The notes beneath the pieces are model-generated. The model was not told where the DNA came from. It made no database searches and saw only the letters and a program-made list of their open reading frames with translations. The position numbers and the translations under genes were made by a program. A DNA stretch of 64,000 bases from Staphylococcus sp. (GTDB lineage Bacteria; Bacteroidota; Bacteroidia; Bacteroidales; Muribaculaceae): assembly GCA_023665865.1 (NCBI GenBank), contig JAMPDC010000001.1:2493659-2557658 (forward strand), written 5' to 3'. Shown here in pieces: positions 27,081 through 35,519 of this stretch (position 1 is its first letter; each line of letters opens with the position of its first letter).

Positions 27081-28169
27081 TTATCGACGGCCACCGCCGG
27101 TTGAGCGTCCGCCCATGCCGCCTGAACCGCGGCTGCCACCCATGCTGCCGCCGCTTCCGTAGCCGAAGCGACCGCCACCTGTGTTGGATGGACGAGAGTA
27201 GCTGTTGTTGTTGAAATTGTTGTTGTTATTATTGTTGAAGTTGTTGTTATTGTAGTTATTATTGGGGCGAGTGTTGGTCGTCGAGGGGCGCGAGTGGGTA
27301 GCGTTGCCGTTTGAAGGACGTCGGTTGGTCGAGACGCCGGGACGGACGTTGTGGTTGTAGTTTGAACCGGGACGCATGTTGGAGGCGTGGTTGTTTGACG
27401 GGCGATATGAGTTGCCATATCCGGGACGGACATTGTTGGCCCTGGATCCCGAGACTCCTGGACGATGACCTGCGAGGAGGTCGGGAGCACGGCGCGGGCC
27501 GACATTCCAACCCCACGACGGACCCCATCCGCCGCCCCATCCGGGACCCCAGCCCCAGGATGGTCCCCATGCAGGACCCCATCCCCATCCGGGACCCCAG
27601 GCCCATGACGGACCCCAGCCCCATGACCAATAGGGATCATACCATGAACCCCAGTACCAGCTTGAGTTCCAACGCCAGTAGTTGTTGGCCCAGTAGGGAT
27701 AGTTCCAAGAGCTGTAGGGATAGAAATAGTCGTAGCCCCAGTAGCCCGAGGGAGTGTTGACATAGATGTTGACCTGGTCAGGCTCCATGTAGTATATGTT
27801 GGCAAGTTCCTGGTCGCCGGTCGCGGAGATGATCTCAGGATTGTAGAATTGCTCTATGCGGCGGGTATATGTAAAGTCGGTCGGCACTGTATCGGAGGCG
27901 AGAGAGTCGCTTGCGAAGATGCCGCGGCGGTTATAGTCGTCAACACTGATGGTGCGCGTGCCGTTGACGGTATAGTTGTCGGCAGCAGGGTAGTCGTAGA
28001 CAACCACTGCAGTCTTCCTGTTGGCCGCCTGAGTGTTGGTCTTGGTGGTTTGCTTGGAGGCTTTGGCGGGGTTGTAGTAGATGTCGTCGTCAAAATAAGA
28101 CTGAGCCGAAGCGAGTCCGACAGCTGCCAGGGCCGAAGCCAATAAGATGGTAAATCGCTTGAATTTCAT
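27081..28169 (-). CDS. Secreted Trp/Gly/Pro-rich low-complexity protein
   Basis: The 362-residue protein has a signal peptide (ILLASALAAVGLASAQS) and an ordered part to about residue 160 (VVVYDYPAADNYTVNGTRTI, QVNIYVNTPSGYWGYD). Then comes a Trp-Gly-Pro-Tyr run at about 165-230 with repeats of the form WGPxWGWGP, an Arg/Pro/Asn section, a poly-Asn block near 305-325 and a Gly/Ser/Arg tail. Such tails suggest a surface or matrix-type material, or a phase-separating extracellular protein. No catalytic motif seen. Annotated relatives in Bacteroidales carry vague names only. It heads the likely operon with the FadL-like porin and the helicase. Confidence 0.75.
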   Translation of the reverse strand: MKFKRFTILLASALAAVGLASAQSYFDDDIYYNPAKASKQTTKTNTQAANRKTAVVVYDYPAADNYTVNGTRTISVDDYNRRGIFASDSLASDTVPTDFTYTRRIEQFYNPEIISATGDQELANIYYMEPDQVNIYVNTPSGYWGYDYFYPYSSWNYPYWANNYWRWNSSWYWGSWYDPYWSWGWGPSWAWGPGWGWGPAWGPSWGWGPGWGGGWGPSWGWNVGPRRAPDLLAGHRPGVSGSRANNVRPGYGNSYRPSNNHASNMRPGSNYNHNVRPGVSTNRRPSNGNATHSRPSTTNTRPNNNYNNNNFNNNNNNNFNNNSYSRPSNTGGGRFGYGSGGSMGGSRGSGGMGGRSTGGGRR

Positions 28170-28278
28170 TGTCTGATATTGTGGTGAGAAGTGAGTGTTT
28201 CAAAATAGTTCTTATAGTTTAGACACGTGAGCGGGCCAAAAGTTTAATAATAATGCGCGCGCAGTACCTATAATAGTG

Positions 28279-28286
28279 CAAAAATA
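28279..28286 (-). promoter_or_regulatory. -7 element for the low-complexity gene operon
   Basis: Minus-strand TATTTTTG followed by C, giving a leader of about 100 bases. Confidence 0.55.
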
Positions 28287-28321
28287 CTACTTTTTAGTCA
28301 ACCCTCCAACCTGGGAGGTGA

Positions 28322-28369
28322 AAAAAGACAGCTATTCAGTAGTTCCGACTACTGAATAGCTGTCTTTTT
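28322..28369 (-). terminator. Perfect 22-bp terminator after the ABC exporter
   Basis: Arms at 28322-28343 and 28348-28369 are perfectly complementary with a TCCG loop and A/T ends on both sides. It lies between co-directional genes and so isolates the exporter operon from the porin operon. Confidence 0.9.
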
Positions 28370-28392
28370 AGGGCTTTAGAAGATAGGGGGGA

Positions 28393-29703
28393 TTATTTAT
28401 ATTGTATCCATCGGATGAGCTCTTTGACTGAGGGTTTCTTGCCATACATGAAGATGCCGACACGGTAGATCTTGCCGGCGAGCCAGACCATGGCTACGAA
28501 GCCGATCAGGAGCAGGACAAGCGAGAGGGCTATCTCCCATGCGGGTATTCCGAAGGGGATGCGGGCCACCATGACCATGGGGGAGGTGAGGGGGAACATT
28601 GACATCCAGAAGGCTACGCTGCCCATGGGGTCGGTTGCGGCTACCATTGCGAAGATGAGACCGAAGATGATGGGGAATACAGCGAGCGAGGTCAGCTGGC
28701 TGGCGTCCTGGATATTGTCGACCGATGAGCCTACGGCTGCGAAGATCGACGAGTAGAGGAGGAAGCCGAAGATGAGGAAGACGGTCATCAGTGCGATGAG
28801 CGAGATGATGTGGCTGACGTTGCCGAGCATACCGACGGCCTGGATGATTTCGATGGATGAGGGGTCAGATACCTGGTCGAAGTTGCCGCTCTGGACGGCT
28901 GCCACGTCGGCCATGGCGTCGGCAGGTATCAGAGCCGGGAGAAGGAAGGCGGACATGGCTGAGAGGAGGATGCCCCAGATGACGATCTGGGTGACGGCAA
29001 CGAGGGCCACACCGACGATCTTGCCCATCATGAGCTGTGCGGGTTTGACTGAGGAGACCACGACTTCAAGCACACGGTTGCCCTTCTCCTCGATGATGGA
29101 GGTCATGACCATCTGGCCATAGATGAGCAGGAACATGTAGAGTACGAAGGTCATGGCGATGCCGACACCGTAGCTGAAAGCCGAGGAGTCGCTCTCCTCG
29201 CTGTCTTTGTCGGAACGGACGGTCGTGAGGCTGACGGAGCTCTTCACGCTCTCGAGGATTTCGTCAAGATTGGAGATGTTGTAGGCATGGAGGCGACGCG
29301 ACTCAATGATGCTGTTGATCTGGCTCGTGATGTCGCTCTCGGTGCCTATCGATGAGGGGCCGTTGGAGTAGTATTTGAGAGAGCCGTGTGGGGCGGTGAT
29401 GATGTTTTCGGGAACGACGAGGACAGCATCGACACCGTCGCGTACGAGGGCTGAGTCGACTGTGGCGTTAGTGGCGGGGATAAAGGAGAGCGACTCGGAG
29501 CTTTTGAGCTCCGGGAGGATCACGCGGCTGTTGTCGATGACGGCTACGGTTGTCGCCGATGAGTCGACAAAGTTCATTATGATTGCCGGGAGAACCATGA
29601 GCACGAGCATCAGCACCGGCATGAGAATGGTCGTGATGATGAAGCTTTTTTTCTTGACGCGCTCCATGTATTCGCGTTCGATTACGATACCTATTTTAGA
29701 CAT
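28393..29703 (-). CDS. ABC-2 type exporter permease (NatB-like)
   Basis: From the ATG at 29703 the protein has 436 residues; the longer frame from 29757 would overlap the ATPase gene. It has one N-terminal membrane helix (TTILMPVLMLVLMVLPAIIM), a large periplasmic domain of about 150 residues, and five or six helices in the C-terminal half (GVGIAMTFVLYMFLLIYGQM, IVGVALVAVTQIVIWGILLS, and others). The EKGNRVLEVVVSSVKP loop is the conserved ABC-2 membrane-domain motif. With the ATPase upstream it forms a NatAB-like exporter; the substrate (Na+ in the model case) is not readable. Confidence 0.88.
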   Translation of the reverse strand: MSKIGIVIEREYMERVKKKSFIITTILMPVLMLVLMVLPAIIMNFVDSSATTVAVIDNSRVILPELKSSESLSFIPATNATVDSALVRDGVDAVLVVPENIITAPHGSLKYYSNGPSSIGTESDITSQINSIIESRRLHAYNISNLDEILESVKSSVSLTTVRSDKDSEESDSSAFSYGVGIAMTFVLYMFLLIYGQMVMTSIIEEKGNRVLEVVVSSVKPAQLMMGKIVGVALVAVTQIVIWGILLSAMSAFLLPALIPADAMADVAAVQSGNFDQVSDPSSIEIIQAVGMLGNVSHIISLIALMTVFLIFGFLLYSSIFAAVGSSVDNIQDASQLTSLAVFPIIFGLIFAMVAATDPMGSVAFWMSMFPLTSPMVMVARIPFGIPAWEIALSLVLLLIGFVAMVWLAGKIYRVGIFMYGKKPSVKELIRWIQYK

Positions 29704-29740
29704 AAGTGTGGTGAGTGTTAATGATGAAGAGATGTTTCTT

Positions 29741-30673
29741 TTACTGACGGGCGTCATCGTTGACGGCTTTGATGAAGATGTCGTTCATCGAGGCGATGCT
29801 TTCGTTGAGTCCGGCGATGACGACAGAGTTGTTGGCGGCAGTGATTGCGTCGCGGAGAGAGGCGTCGTCGTTGAGGTGGAAGTTGAGTCGCTGGCGTCCC
29901 TGGGTGTCGGGATCGAGCAGGGAGAACTCGCCGGCCAAAGGTTCAAGTTGCATCATGAGGGTGCGCGGATCGCCGGTGAATGTCAGGTCGTAGCGGTTGC
30001 CGAAATACTGGCGACGGATTTCCTCTACGTTGCCGCTGAGGATGTTGCGGCTCTTGTTGATAAGGGTGATGTTGTCGCAGATCTCCTCGACTGAGCCCAT
30101 GTTGTGGGTCGAGAAGATGATGGTCGAGCCCTCGTCCTTGAGTTTGAGGATCTCTTCTTTGAGCAGGGCTGCGTTGATGGGGTCGAAGCCTGAGAATGGT
30201 TCGTCGAAGATGAGGAGTTTGGGCCTGTGGAGCACGGTGATGATAAACTGTATCTTCTGTGCCATGCCTTTTGAGAGTTCCTCGACTTTCTTATCCCACC
30301 ATGAGAGTATGTCGAACCGCTCGAACCATGAGCGGAGCTGGACGACGGCGTCACGGCGGGAGAGCCCTTTGAGACGGGCGAAGAATACGGCCTGCTCGCC
30401 GACCTTCATCTTTTTATAGAGTCCGCGCTCCTCAGGGAGGTAGCCGATGTTGGCCACGTCGTCCTGTGTGAGCTGGTGGCCTTCGAAAATCACCCGTCCG
30501 CTGTCGGGGGCTGTGATGTGGTTGATGATGCGGATGAGGGTGGTTTTTCCTGCGCCGTTAGGTCCGAGAAGTCCATAGACTTTACCTTCGGGTACGCTCA
30601 GCGAGACGTCGTCGAGCGCGAGATGTGAGGCATAAGCCTTGCTGACGTTTTCAACTTGAAGTATATTGTCCAT
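29741..30673 (-). CDS. ABC exporter ATP-binding protein (NatA-like)
   Basis: From the ATG at 30673 the protein has 310 residues. It has Walker A LLGPNGAGKTTLIRII near residue 36, LSKGMAQKIQ as the signature region, LLIFDEPFSGFDPIN as Walker B and STHNMGSVEEI as the His loop. A C-terminal extension of about 80 residues follows, as in NatA/DrrA-type exporters. The permease starts 37 bases after it. A -7 element (30734-30741) lies about 60 bases upstream. Confidence 0.92.
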   Translation of the reverse strand: MDNILQVENVSKAYASHLALDDVSLSVPEGKVYGLLGPNGAGKTTLIRIINHITAPDSGRVIFEGHQLTQDDVANIGYLPEERGLYKKMKVGEQAVFFARLKGLSRRDAVVQLRSWFERFDILSWWDKKVEELSKGMAQKIQFIITVLHRPKLLIFDEPFSGFDPINAALLKEEILKLKDEGSTIIFSTHNMGSVEEICDNITLINKSRNILSGNVEEIRRQYFGNRYDLTFTGDPRTLMMQLEPLAGEFSLLDPDTQGRQRLNFHLNDDASLRDAITAANNSVVIAGLNESIASMNDIFIKAVNDDARQ

Positions 30674-30733
30674 AAGTTTAGAGGGTGTTACATTATTTGC
30701 ATTGGAAAAAATTTCTTTACACTGCGTTAGACG

Positions 30734-30741
30734 CAAAGTTA
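30734..30741 (-). promoter_or_regulatory. -7 element for the ABC exporter operon
   Basis: Minus-strand TAACTTTG followed by CGTC. Confidence 0.7.
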
Positions 30742-30848
30742 TTAAAAAAGTTTCAGTAGTGAGGCAAAAAAAATTTTTTCCCGGCAGGGTGAAACTTTTC
30801 CGGCCTTCCGCCGTCTAACGGTTTACACATCCCTCTCACAGACGAATT

Positions 30849-31346
30849 ATGGCATCAACTGAAAAGGAATCGCGTTTCATGGCGGTCGTGACCGGCAACA
30901 GGCAGCTCATCTACAAGGTGTGCTATATGTATGCGACCGACCGTGACCATTTCCAGGATCTCTATCAGGAGGTGCTTGCCAATATCTGGGAAGGGCTTGA
31001 CTCGTTCAGGGGTGACTCAGCGGTGTCGACGTGGCTCTATCGCACCGCTATCAATACGTGTGTGACCTTCTTCCGCCGCCACAACCGCCATTCATCCGAG
31101 ATGACCTCACTCGACTTCGCGTCTGAACTGGTGGCCGACAACAGCAGCCGTGGCGATCAACTGAAGGAGATGTATCGTCTGATCTCGCAACTGTCGAAGA
31201 TCGATAAGGCTATCATCCTGATGTGGCTCGACGAGCGGACATACGATGAGATTGCCGAGGTCACGGGCTTCACGCGCAACAATGTGGCGACAAGGCTGCG
31301 GCGCATCAAGCAGAAGCTCATCGACAGCGGTAACCGCGAAGACTGA
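30849..31346 (+). CDS. ECF-type RNA polymerase sigma factor
   Basis: The 165-residue protein has region 2 (FQDLYQEVLANIWEGLDSF and STWLYRTAINTCVTFFRR) and region 4 (SKIDKAIILMWLDERTYDEI followed by ATRLRRIKQKL), as in ECF sigma factors. It is followed 45 bases later by a small protein with paired membrane helices, the usual position of an anti-sigma partner. No TAnnTTTG element was seen in front of it, so it may depend on its own sigma factor, which is common for this family. The signal it responds to is unknown. Confidence 0.92.
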   Translation: MASTEKESRFMAVVTGNRQLIYKVCYMYATDRDHFQDLYQEVLANIWEGLDSFRGDSAVSTWLYRTAINTCVTFFRRHNRHSSEMTSLDFASELVADNSSRGDQLKEMYRLISQLSKIDKAIILMWLDERTYDEIAEVTGFTRNNVATRLRRIKQKLIDSGNRED

Positions 31347-31391
31347 GCAAGCTTTTATCTCCACTTATTCCAACAGAAAAAATACCGAAAG

Positions 31392-31949
31392 ATGAACATA
31401 GATGATTTGAAAAATAGCTGGAACTCGATGAATATCCCGCCGGCCTACGGCGAGAACGCCGATCTCGACCCGATATTGTCGCGCGTCGGACAGGGGCGCG
31501 TCTCGACGCTGCGCGACCGCCTGCTGCTCATCCATCGTGGCATGATATTGATAGCCGTTTTTGGAATAATCTCAATGAAACCTTTTTTTGCCGATGCGCC
31601 GGTAGTGTCGGGACTCGCCATCTGCTTTTTCGTGTTGATGAGTGTGCTCAACGCGCGGGTCGGGCTGCATGTCCGCCGGCTTAATTTTTCGATGATGACT
31701 GTGCGCGATGCCATCATTGAGATTGCATCGATCCGCAGTGAGCGTTACCGCACCCGTGCGATCGGCCTGACTCTCGGCATCCCGCTTGTCGGAGGCATGA
31801 TCTATACGTTTACCGATTCTTTTGGCATCTATGTGCTCTACGGTTGTATGGCCGGCGCGTTGATCGGGTTGGTGTTCGGTCTGCTCATCCACCGGCGCAC
31901 CATGTCGATCATCCGCGAAATGGAAGAACAGTTGAGAATCGAGAATTGA
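31392..31949 (+). CDS. Membrane protein next to sigma factor, putative anti-sigma
   Basis: The 185-residue protein has a soluble N-terminus (MNIDDLKNSWNSMNIPP), then a hairpin of two membrane segments (GMILIAVFGIISM and GLAICFFVLMSVLNARV) and a second pair (LGIPLVGGMIYTFTDSF and GCMAGALIGLVFGLLI). This layout fits an inner-membrane partner of the ECF sigma factor, but no zinc-binding anti-sigma motif is present, so the function is inferred from position. The last codons (Arg-Ile-Glu-Asn) and stop are made from a heptad repeat that continues past the gene. Confidence 0.7.
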   Translation: MNIDDLKNSWNSMNIPPAYGENADLDPILSRVGQGRVSTLRDRLLLIHRGMILIAVFGIISMKPFFADAPVVSGLAICFFVLMSVLNARVGLHVRRLNFSMMTVRDAIIEIASIRSERYRTRAIGLTLGIPLVGGMIYTFTDSFGIYVLYGCMAGALIGLVFGLLIHRRTMSIIREMEEQLRIEN

Positions 31950-31984
31950 GAATCGGGAGTCGGCTACGCGATTAATTCTCAATT
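31932..31984. repeat. Heptad tandem repeat TYGAGAR, copy 3, with inverted end
   Basis: TTGAGAA TCGAGAA and TTGAGAA TCGGGAG TCGGCTA run from 31932 through the stop codon at 31947-31949. AATTGAGAAT (31944-31953) and ATTCTCAATT (31975-31984) also form a 10-bp inverted repeat. Confidence 0.75.
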
Positions 31985-32045
31985 AAAATCATATTGAATC
32001 ATAAAAATCCGAGGTCGGTTGGGTGGGTTATTGATGAAAAAGCAG

Positions 32046-32053
32046 TATATTTG
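32046..32053 (+). promoter_or_regulatory. -7 element for the pyrB operon
   Basis: TATATTTG followed by C. Transcription should start near 32060. Confidence 0.7.
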
Positions 32054-32090
32054 CAGTGAACTCACGAAGCAATTCAACATTTCACTGCAA
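32051..32090 (+). promoter_or_regulatory. Inverted repeat around the pyrB start
   Basis: TTGCAGTGAA (32051-32060) and TTCACTGCAA (32081-32090) are perfect 10-base inverted repeats, 20 bases apart; the left arm overlaps the -7 element and the right arm ends on the first base of the ATG. Because the left arm lies at or before the transcription start, it looks more like a DNA operator than an RNA hairpin. Confidence 0.5.
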
Positions 32091-33004
32091 TGAACACCAA
32101 TAGTCTTGTGTCAATAAGCGATATAGGCCGCGAAGAGATATTGTCGCTGCTCGACATGGCCCGTCGCTTTGAGGAAAATCCCAACCGTCGTCTGCTTGAG
32201 GGCCGGGTTGTGGCCACCTTGTTTTTCGAACCTTCGACCCGCACCCGTCTGAGTTTTGAGACAGCTGTCAACCGTCTCGGTGGACGAGTGATCGGCTTCT
32301 CGGATGCCAACACCACGAGTTCGTCGAAAGGTGAGACGCTCAAGGACACTATCAAGATGGTCAGCAACTATGTCGATCTCATCGTCATGCGCCACTATCT
32401 TGAAGGAGCCGCCCGCTATGCGTCGGAAGTGACCGATGTGCCTATCATCAATGCCGGCGATGGAGCCAACCAGCATCCTTCGCAGACGATGCTTGATCTC
32501 TATTCGATCTATAAGACCCAGGGTACGCTCGACAATCTCACCATCACGCTTGTCGGAGACCTGAAATATGGCCGTACCGTCCACTCTCTCATCATGGCCA
32601 TGCGCTATTTCAATCCTACTTTCCGTTTCGTGGCATGCAAGGAGCTCGGGATGCCTGCCGAGTATAAGACTTTCTGTGAAGAAAACGGTATCCGTTACAC
32701 GGAGCACACCGATTTCTCTCCCGAAGTCATCAACAGCAGTGACATCATCTATATGACACGTGTGCAGCGCGAGCGCTTTGCCGACATCATGGAGTATGAG
32801 CGCGTCAAGGATCTCTACAACCTCAACAACTCGATGCTTGGCGATGCCCGTGAGAATATGAAGATTCTCCATCCGCTCCCCCGCGTCAACGAGATCGCCC
32901 AGGATGTCGACGACAATCCCCACGCATATTATTTCGAGCAGGCCCGCAACGGTCTCTATGCACGTCAGGCAATCATCTGCCGCGCGCTCGGCATCGAGGC
33001 GTGA
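32090..33004 (+). CDS. pyrB: Aspartate carbamoyltransferase catalytic chain
   Basis: The 304-residue protein carries the carbamoyl-phosphate motif [14 protein letters not shown] near residue 47 and [10 protein letters not shown] near 130, with HPLPRVNEI near 265. It makes carbamoyl-aspartate from carbamoyl phosphate and aspartate, the first committed pyrimidine step. It pairs with pyrI 55 bases later to form the allosteric c6r6 type enzyme. The operon continues with a flavoprotein and glyA. The promoter and a palindrome at 32051-32090 suggest specific regulation. Confidence 0.97.
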   Translation: MNTNSLVSISDIGREEILSLLDMARRFEENPNRRLLEGRVVATLFFEPSTRTRLSFETAVNRLGGRVIGFSDANTTSSSKGETLKDTIKMVSNYVDLIVMRHYLEGAARYASEVTDVPIINAGDGANQHPSQTMLDLYSIYKTQGTLDNLTITLVGDLKYGRTVHSLIMAMRYFNPTFRFVACKELGMPAEYKTFCEENGIRYTEHTDFSPEVINSSDIIYMTRVQRERFADIMEYERVKDLYNLNNSMLGDARENMKILHPLPRVNEIAQDVDDNPHAYYFEQARNGLYARQAIICRALGIEA

Positions 33005-33059
33005 GGCTTAAGAATCATACACACAGATACAGGTATCATTAACAAAACCCGATAAAGAA

Positions 33060-33521
33060 GTGACAGTTTCAAAACAAGAGCTTGCTGTCGCCGCCCTGCG
33101 CAACGGCACAGTAATCGACCATATACCCTCGGCTGCGCTCTTCAAGGCAGTCAAGATTCTCGGTATCGAAAATCTCAGCGGTGCCGTCACCATCGGCAAT
33201 AATCTCGACAGCAAGAAGCTCGGACGCAAGGGAATCATCAAGGTTGCCGACGTGTTTTTCCCCGAAGCTACGCTCAACCGCATTGCTCTGATAGCGCCGA
33301 CTGCTGTAGTCAACATCATCCGTGACTATGAAATGGTCGAGAAATTTCCCGTCACGCTTCCCGACACTATTGTCGGCATAGTCAAGTGTGGGAATCCCAA
33401 GTGTATCACCAACAATGAGCCGATGCGTACGCGTTTCCATGTCATCGACCGTGAGGATGTGACGATCTCCTGCCACTATTGCTCGCAGGCGGTCAAGAGT
33501 ATTGACGCGAAGATCATCTGA
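33060..33521 (+). CDS. pyrI: Aspartate carbamoyltransferase regulatory chain
   Basis: The 153-residue protein starts at a GTG at 33060; no ATG is suitable. It has an allosteric nucleotide domain ([20 protein letters not shown]) and a C-terminal zinc domain with Cys110, Cys115, Cys138 and Cys141 (CGNPKC, CHYC). The zinc domain docks onto PyrB; CTP and ATP bind the other. It is co-transcribed with pyrB (55-base gap) and followed 24 bases later by the flavoprotein. Confidence 0.96.
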   Translation: MTVSKQELAVAALRNGTVIDHIPSAALFKAVKILGIENLSGAVTIGNNLDSKKLGRKGIIKVADVFFPEATLNRIALIAPTAVVNIIRDYEMVEKFPVTLPDTIVGIVKCGNPKCITNNEPMRTRFHVIDREDVTISCHYCSQAVKSIDAKII

Positions 33522-33545
33522 CGTCCCATCACCACTCGGCAGTTC

Positions 33546-34112
33546 ATGATGAAAGTTTCCTGGAAACCCGGAACAATGATCTATCCGCTCCCGGCAGTGC
33601 TCGTCAGCTGTGGCAACGAAGCCCACAGCAATATCTTCACTGTCGCTTGGGTGGGGACAGTGTGTACCAATCCCCCGATGTGTTATATATCGGTGCGTCC
33701 CGAGCGCTTCTCCTATCCGCTCATCAAGGAGCAGATGGAGTTTACCCTCAATCTGACCACGGAGGCGATGGCCCGTGCCACTGACTGGGCCGGTGTGCGT
33801 TCAGGCCGTGACTATGACAAGTGGAAGGAAACGGGACTGACGCCGGTCAAAGGAGTGAAGGTCTCGGCCCCTTACATCGCAGAGTCGCCTGTCTGCATCG
33901 AGTGTCGCGTCAAGGAGATCGTCAAGCTTGGCAGCCACGATATGTTTCTGGCCGATGTGGTCAATGTGCTTGCCGAGGAGAGCCTGATCGATCCGCAGAC
34001 GGGGGCTTTTGATCTCGGTGCGGCCGGACTCATCAACTATTCCCACGGGCATTATTTCGAGCAGGGTCCGGAAATAGGGCATTTCGGCTGGAGCGTGAAG
34101 AAAAACAAGTAA
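33546..34112 (+). CDS. Flavin reductase-like FMN-binding protein
   Basis: The 188-residue protein (ATG at 33546 or 33549) fits the flavin reductase-like domain: an N-terminal PGTMIYPLPAVLVSCGN, SNIFTVAWVGTVCTNPPMCYISVRP and a following AGVRSGRDYDKW. These proteins bind FMN and often accept electrons for reductase or hydroxylase partners; no substrate is known. It is 24 bases after pyrI and 30 before glyA, which implies operon membership but no known pathway link. Confidence 0.85.
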   Translation: MMKVSWKPGTMIYPLPAVLVSCGNEAHSNIFTVAWVGTVCTNPPMCYISVRPERFSYPLIKEQMEFTLNLTTEAMARATDWAGVRSGRDYDKWKETGLTPVKGVKVSAPYIAESPVCIECRVKEIVKLGSHDMFLADVVNVLAEESLIDPQTGAFDLGAAGLINYSHGHYFEQGPEIGHFGWSVKKNK

Positions 34113-34142
34113 GAATAGAAACCACATTATTATAATTAAAAC

Positions 34143-35423
34143 ATGAAAGAGGACAAAGTAATTTTCGACATTATCGAGCGTGAGCATCAGCGCCAGAAAA
34201 AGGGTATTGAACTCATCGCTTCAGAAAATTTTGTCAGTGACCAGGTGATGCGAGCCATGGGTTCGTGTCTGACCAACAAATATGCCGAGGGTTATCCCGG
34301 CCACCGCTATTATGGCGGCTGTGAAGTGGTCGACGAGGGTGAAAGCATCGCTATCGAGCGCCTCAAGGAGCTTTTCGGCGCAAAGTGGGCCAACGTGCAG
34401 CCCCACTCAGGCGCGCAGGCCAACATGGCAGTGTTTATGGCCTGTCTCAACCCCGGCGACAAGTTTCTCGGCCTCAATCTGAGCCACGGTGGTCACCTCT
34501 CACACGGAAGCCCTGTGAATTTCTCCGGTCTGATGTTTCAGGCGTTGGAATATAACGTGGACCGCGAGACCGGCCTCGTTGACTATGATCAGATGGAAGA
34601 AGTGGCGCGCCGCGAGCGTCCCCGCCTGATCGTCGGTGGAGCAAGCGCCTATAGCCGTGAGTGGGATTATGCCCGCATGCGCCGTCTGGCTGATGAAATC
34701 GGTGCGATTTTTATGGTCGACATGGCTCACCCCGCAGGTCTGATCGCAGCAGGCCTTCTCGATAATCCTGTAAAATATGCCCACATCGTTACCTCGACAA
34801 CCCACAAGACTCTCCGCGGCCCGCGCGGCGGTGTCATCATGATGGGTGAGGACTTCGAGAATCCCTGGGGCAAGACTACACCGAAGGGTGTCGTGAAGAT
34901 GATGTCGCAGTTGCTTGACTCGGCAGTGTTCCCCGGCGTGCAGGGTGGTCCGCTCGAGCATGTGATCGCAGCCAAAGCCGTGGCTTTCGGCGAGGCTCTT
35001 CAGCCCGAGTTCCGTGAATATCAGCTTCAGGTGCAGAAGAATGCCGCTGTGCTCGCTCAAGCTCTCATCGATATGGGCTATGGCGTGGTTTCAGGCGGTA
35101 CTGACAACCACTGCATCCTCGTGGATCTCCGCACCAAGTTCCCCGATCTCACCGGTAAGGTGGCGGAGAAGGCTCTCGTGGAGGCCGACATCACTGCTAA
35201 CAAAAACATGGTGCCTTTCGACTCCCGCAGTCCGTTCCAGACTTCCGGTATCCGCCTCGGTACTCCCGCCATCACTACCCGTGGTGCCAAGGAGCCTCTG
35301 ATGCTTGAGATCGCTGAGATGGTCGACACCGTGCTCCGCAATCCTGAGAGCGCTGAGAACATCGCTGCTGTCCGTGCGAAGGTCAACGCCACTATGCAGC
35401 CCTATCCGATGTTTGCATATTGA
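34143..35423 (+). CDS. glyA: Serine hydroxymethyltransferase
   Basis: The 426-residue protein has [11 protein letters not shown] at the N-terminus, [15 protein letters not shown], the PLP motif [13 protein letters not shown] with the active-site Lys, and TPAITTRG near the end. It interconverts serine and glycine with tetrahydrofolate and supplies one-carbon units for nucleotide synthesis, which fits its place in the pyrB operon. It ends the operon; a hairpin at 35461-35496 separates it from the convergent pectate lyase. Confidence 0.98.
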   Translation: MKEDKVIFDIIEREHQRQKKGIELIASENFVSDQVMRAMGSCLTNKYAEGYPGHRYYGGCEVVDEGESIAIERLKELFGAKWANVQPHSGAQANMAVFMACLNPGDKFLGLNLSHGGHLSHGSPVNFSGLMFQALEYNVDRETGLVDYDQMEEVARRERPRLIVGGASAYSREWDYARMRRLADEIGAIFMVDMAHPAGLIAAGLLDNPVKYAHIVTSTTHKTLRGPRGGVIMMGEDFENPWGKTTPKGVVKMMSQLLDSAVFPGVQGGPLEHVIAAKAVAFGEALQPEFREYQLQVQKNAAVLAQALIDMGYGVVSGGTDNHCILVDLRTKFPDLTGKVAEKALVEADITANKNMVPFDSRSPFQTSGIRLGTPAITTRGAKEPLMLEIAEMVDTVLRNPESAENIAAVRAKVNATMQPYPMFAY

Positions 35424-35460
35424 TAAGGCCGAAGTATCGGCAGATAGATACAATGAACAG

Positions 35461-35496
35461 AACAGACCGCTGTCGGGATGCCGGCAGCGGTCTGTT
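35461..35496. terminator. Hairpin between convergent glyA and pectate lyase
   Basis: AACAGACCGCTG (35461-35472) and CAGCGGTCTGTT (35485-35496) pair perfectly, with an inner CGG/CCG extension. No long T-run. Confidence 0.65.
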
Positions 35497-35519
35497 GTGT
35501 TTGATACTTATCCATCGGG

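Noticed and set aside
28322..28369. Insertion-sequence end or attachment site
   Set aside because: The perfect 22-bp inverted repeat has a four-base loop and flanking A/T runs, which is a terminator.
31932..31984. Rho-independent terminator after the sigma partner gene
   Set aside because: The 10-bp inverted repeat has a 21-base loop and no T-run; it is better described as part of the heptad repeat.
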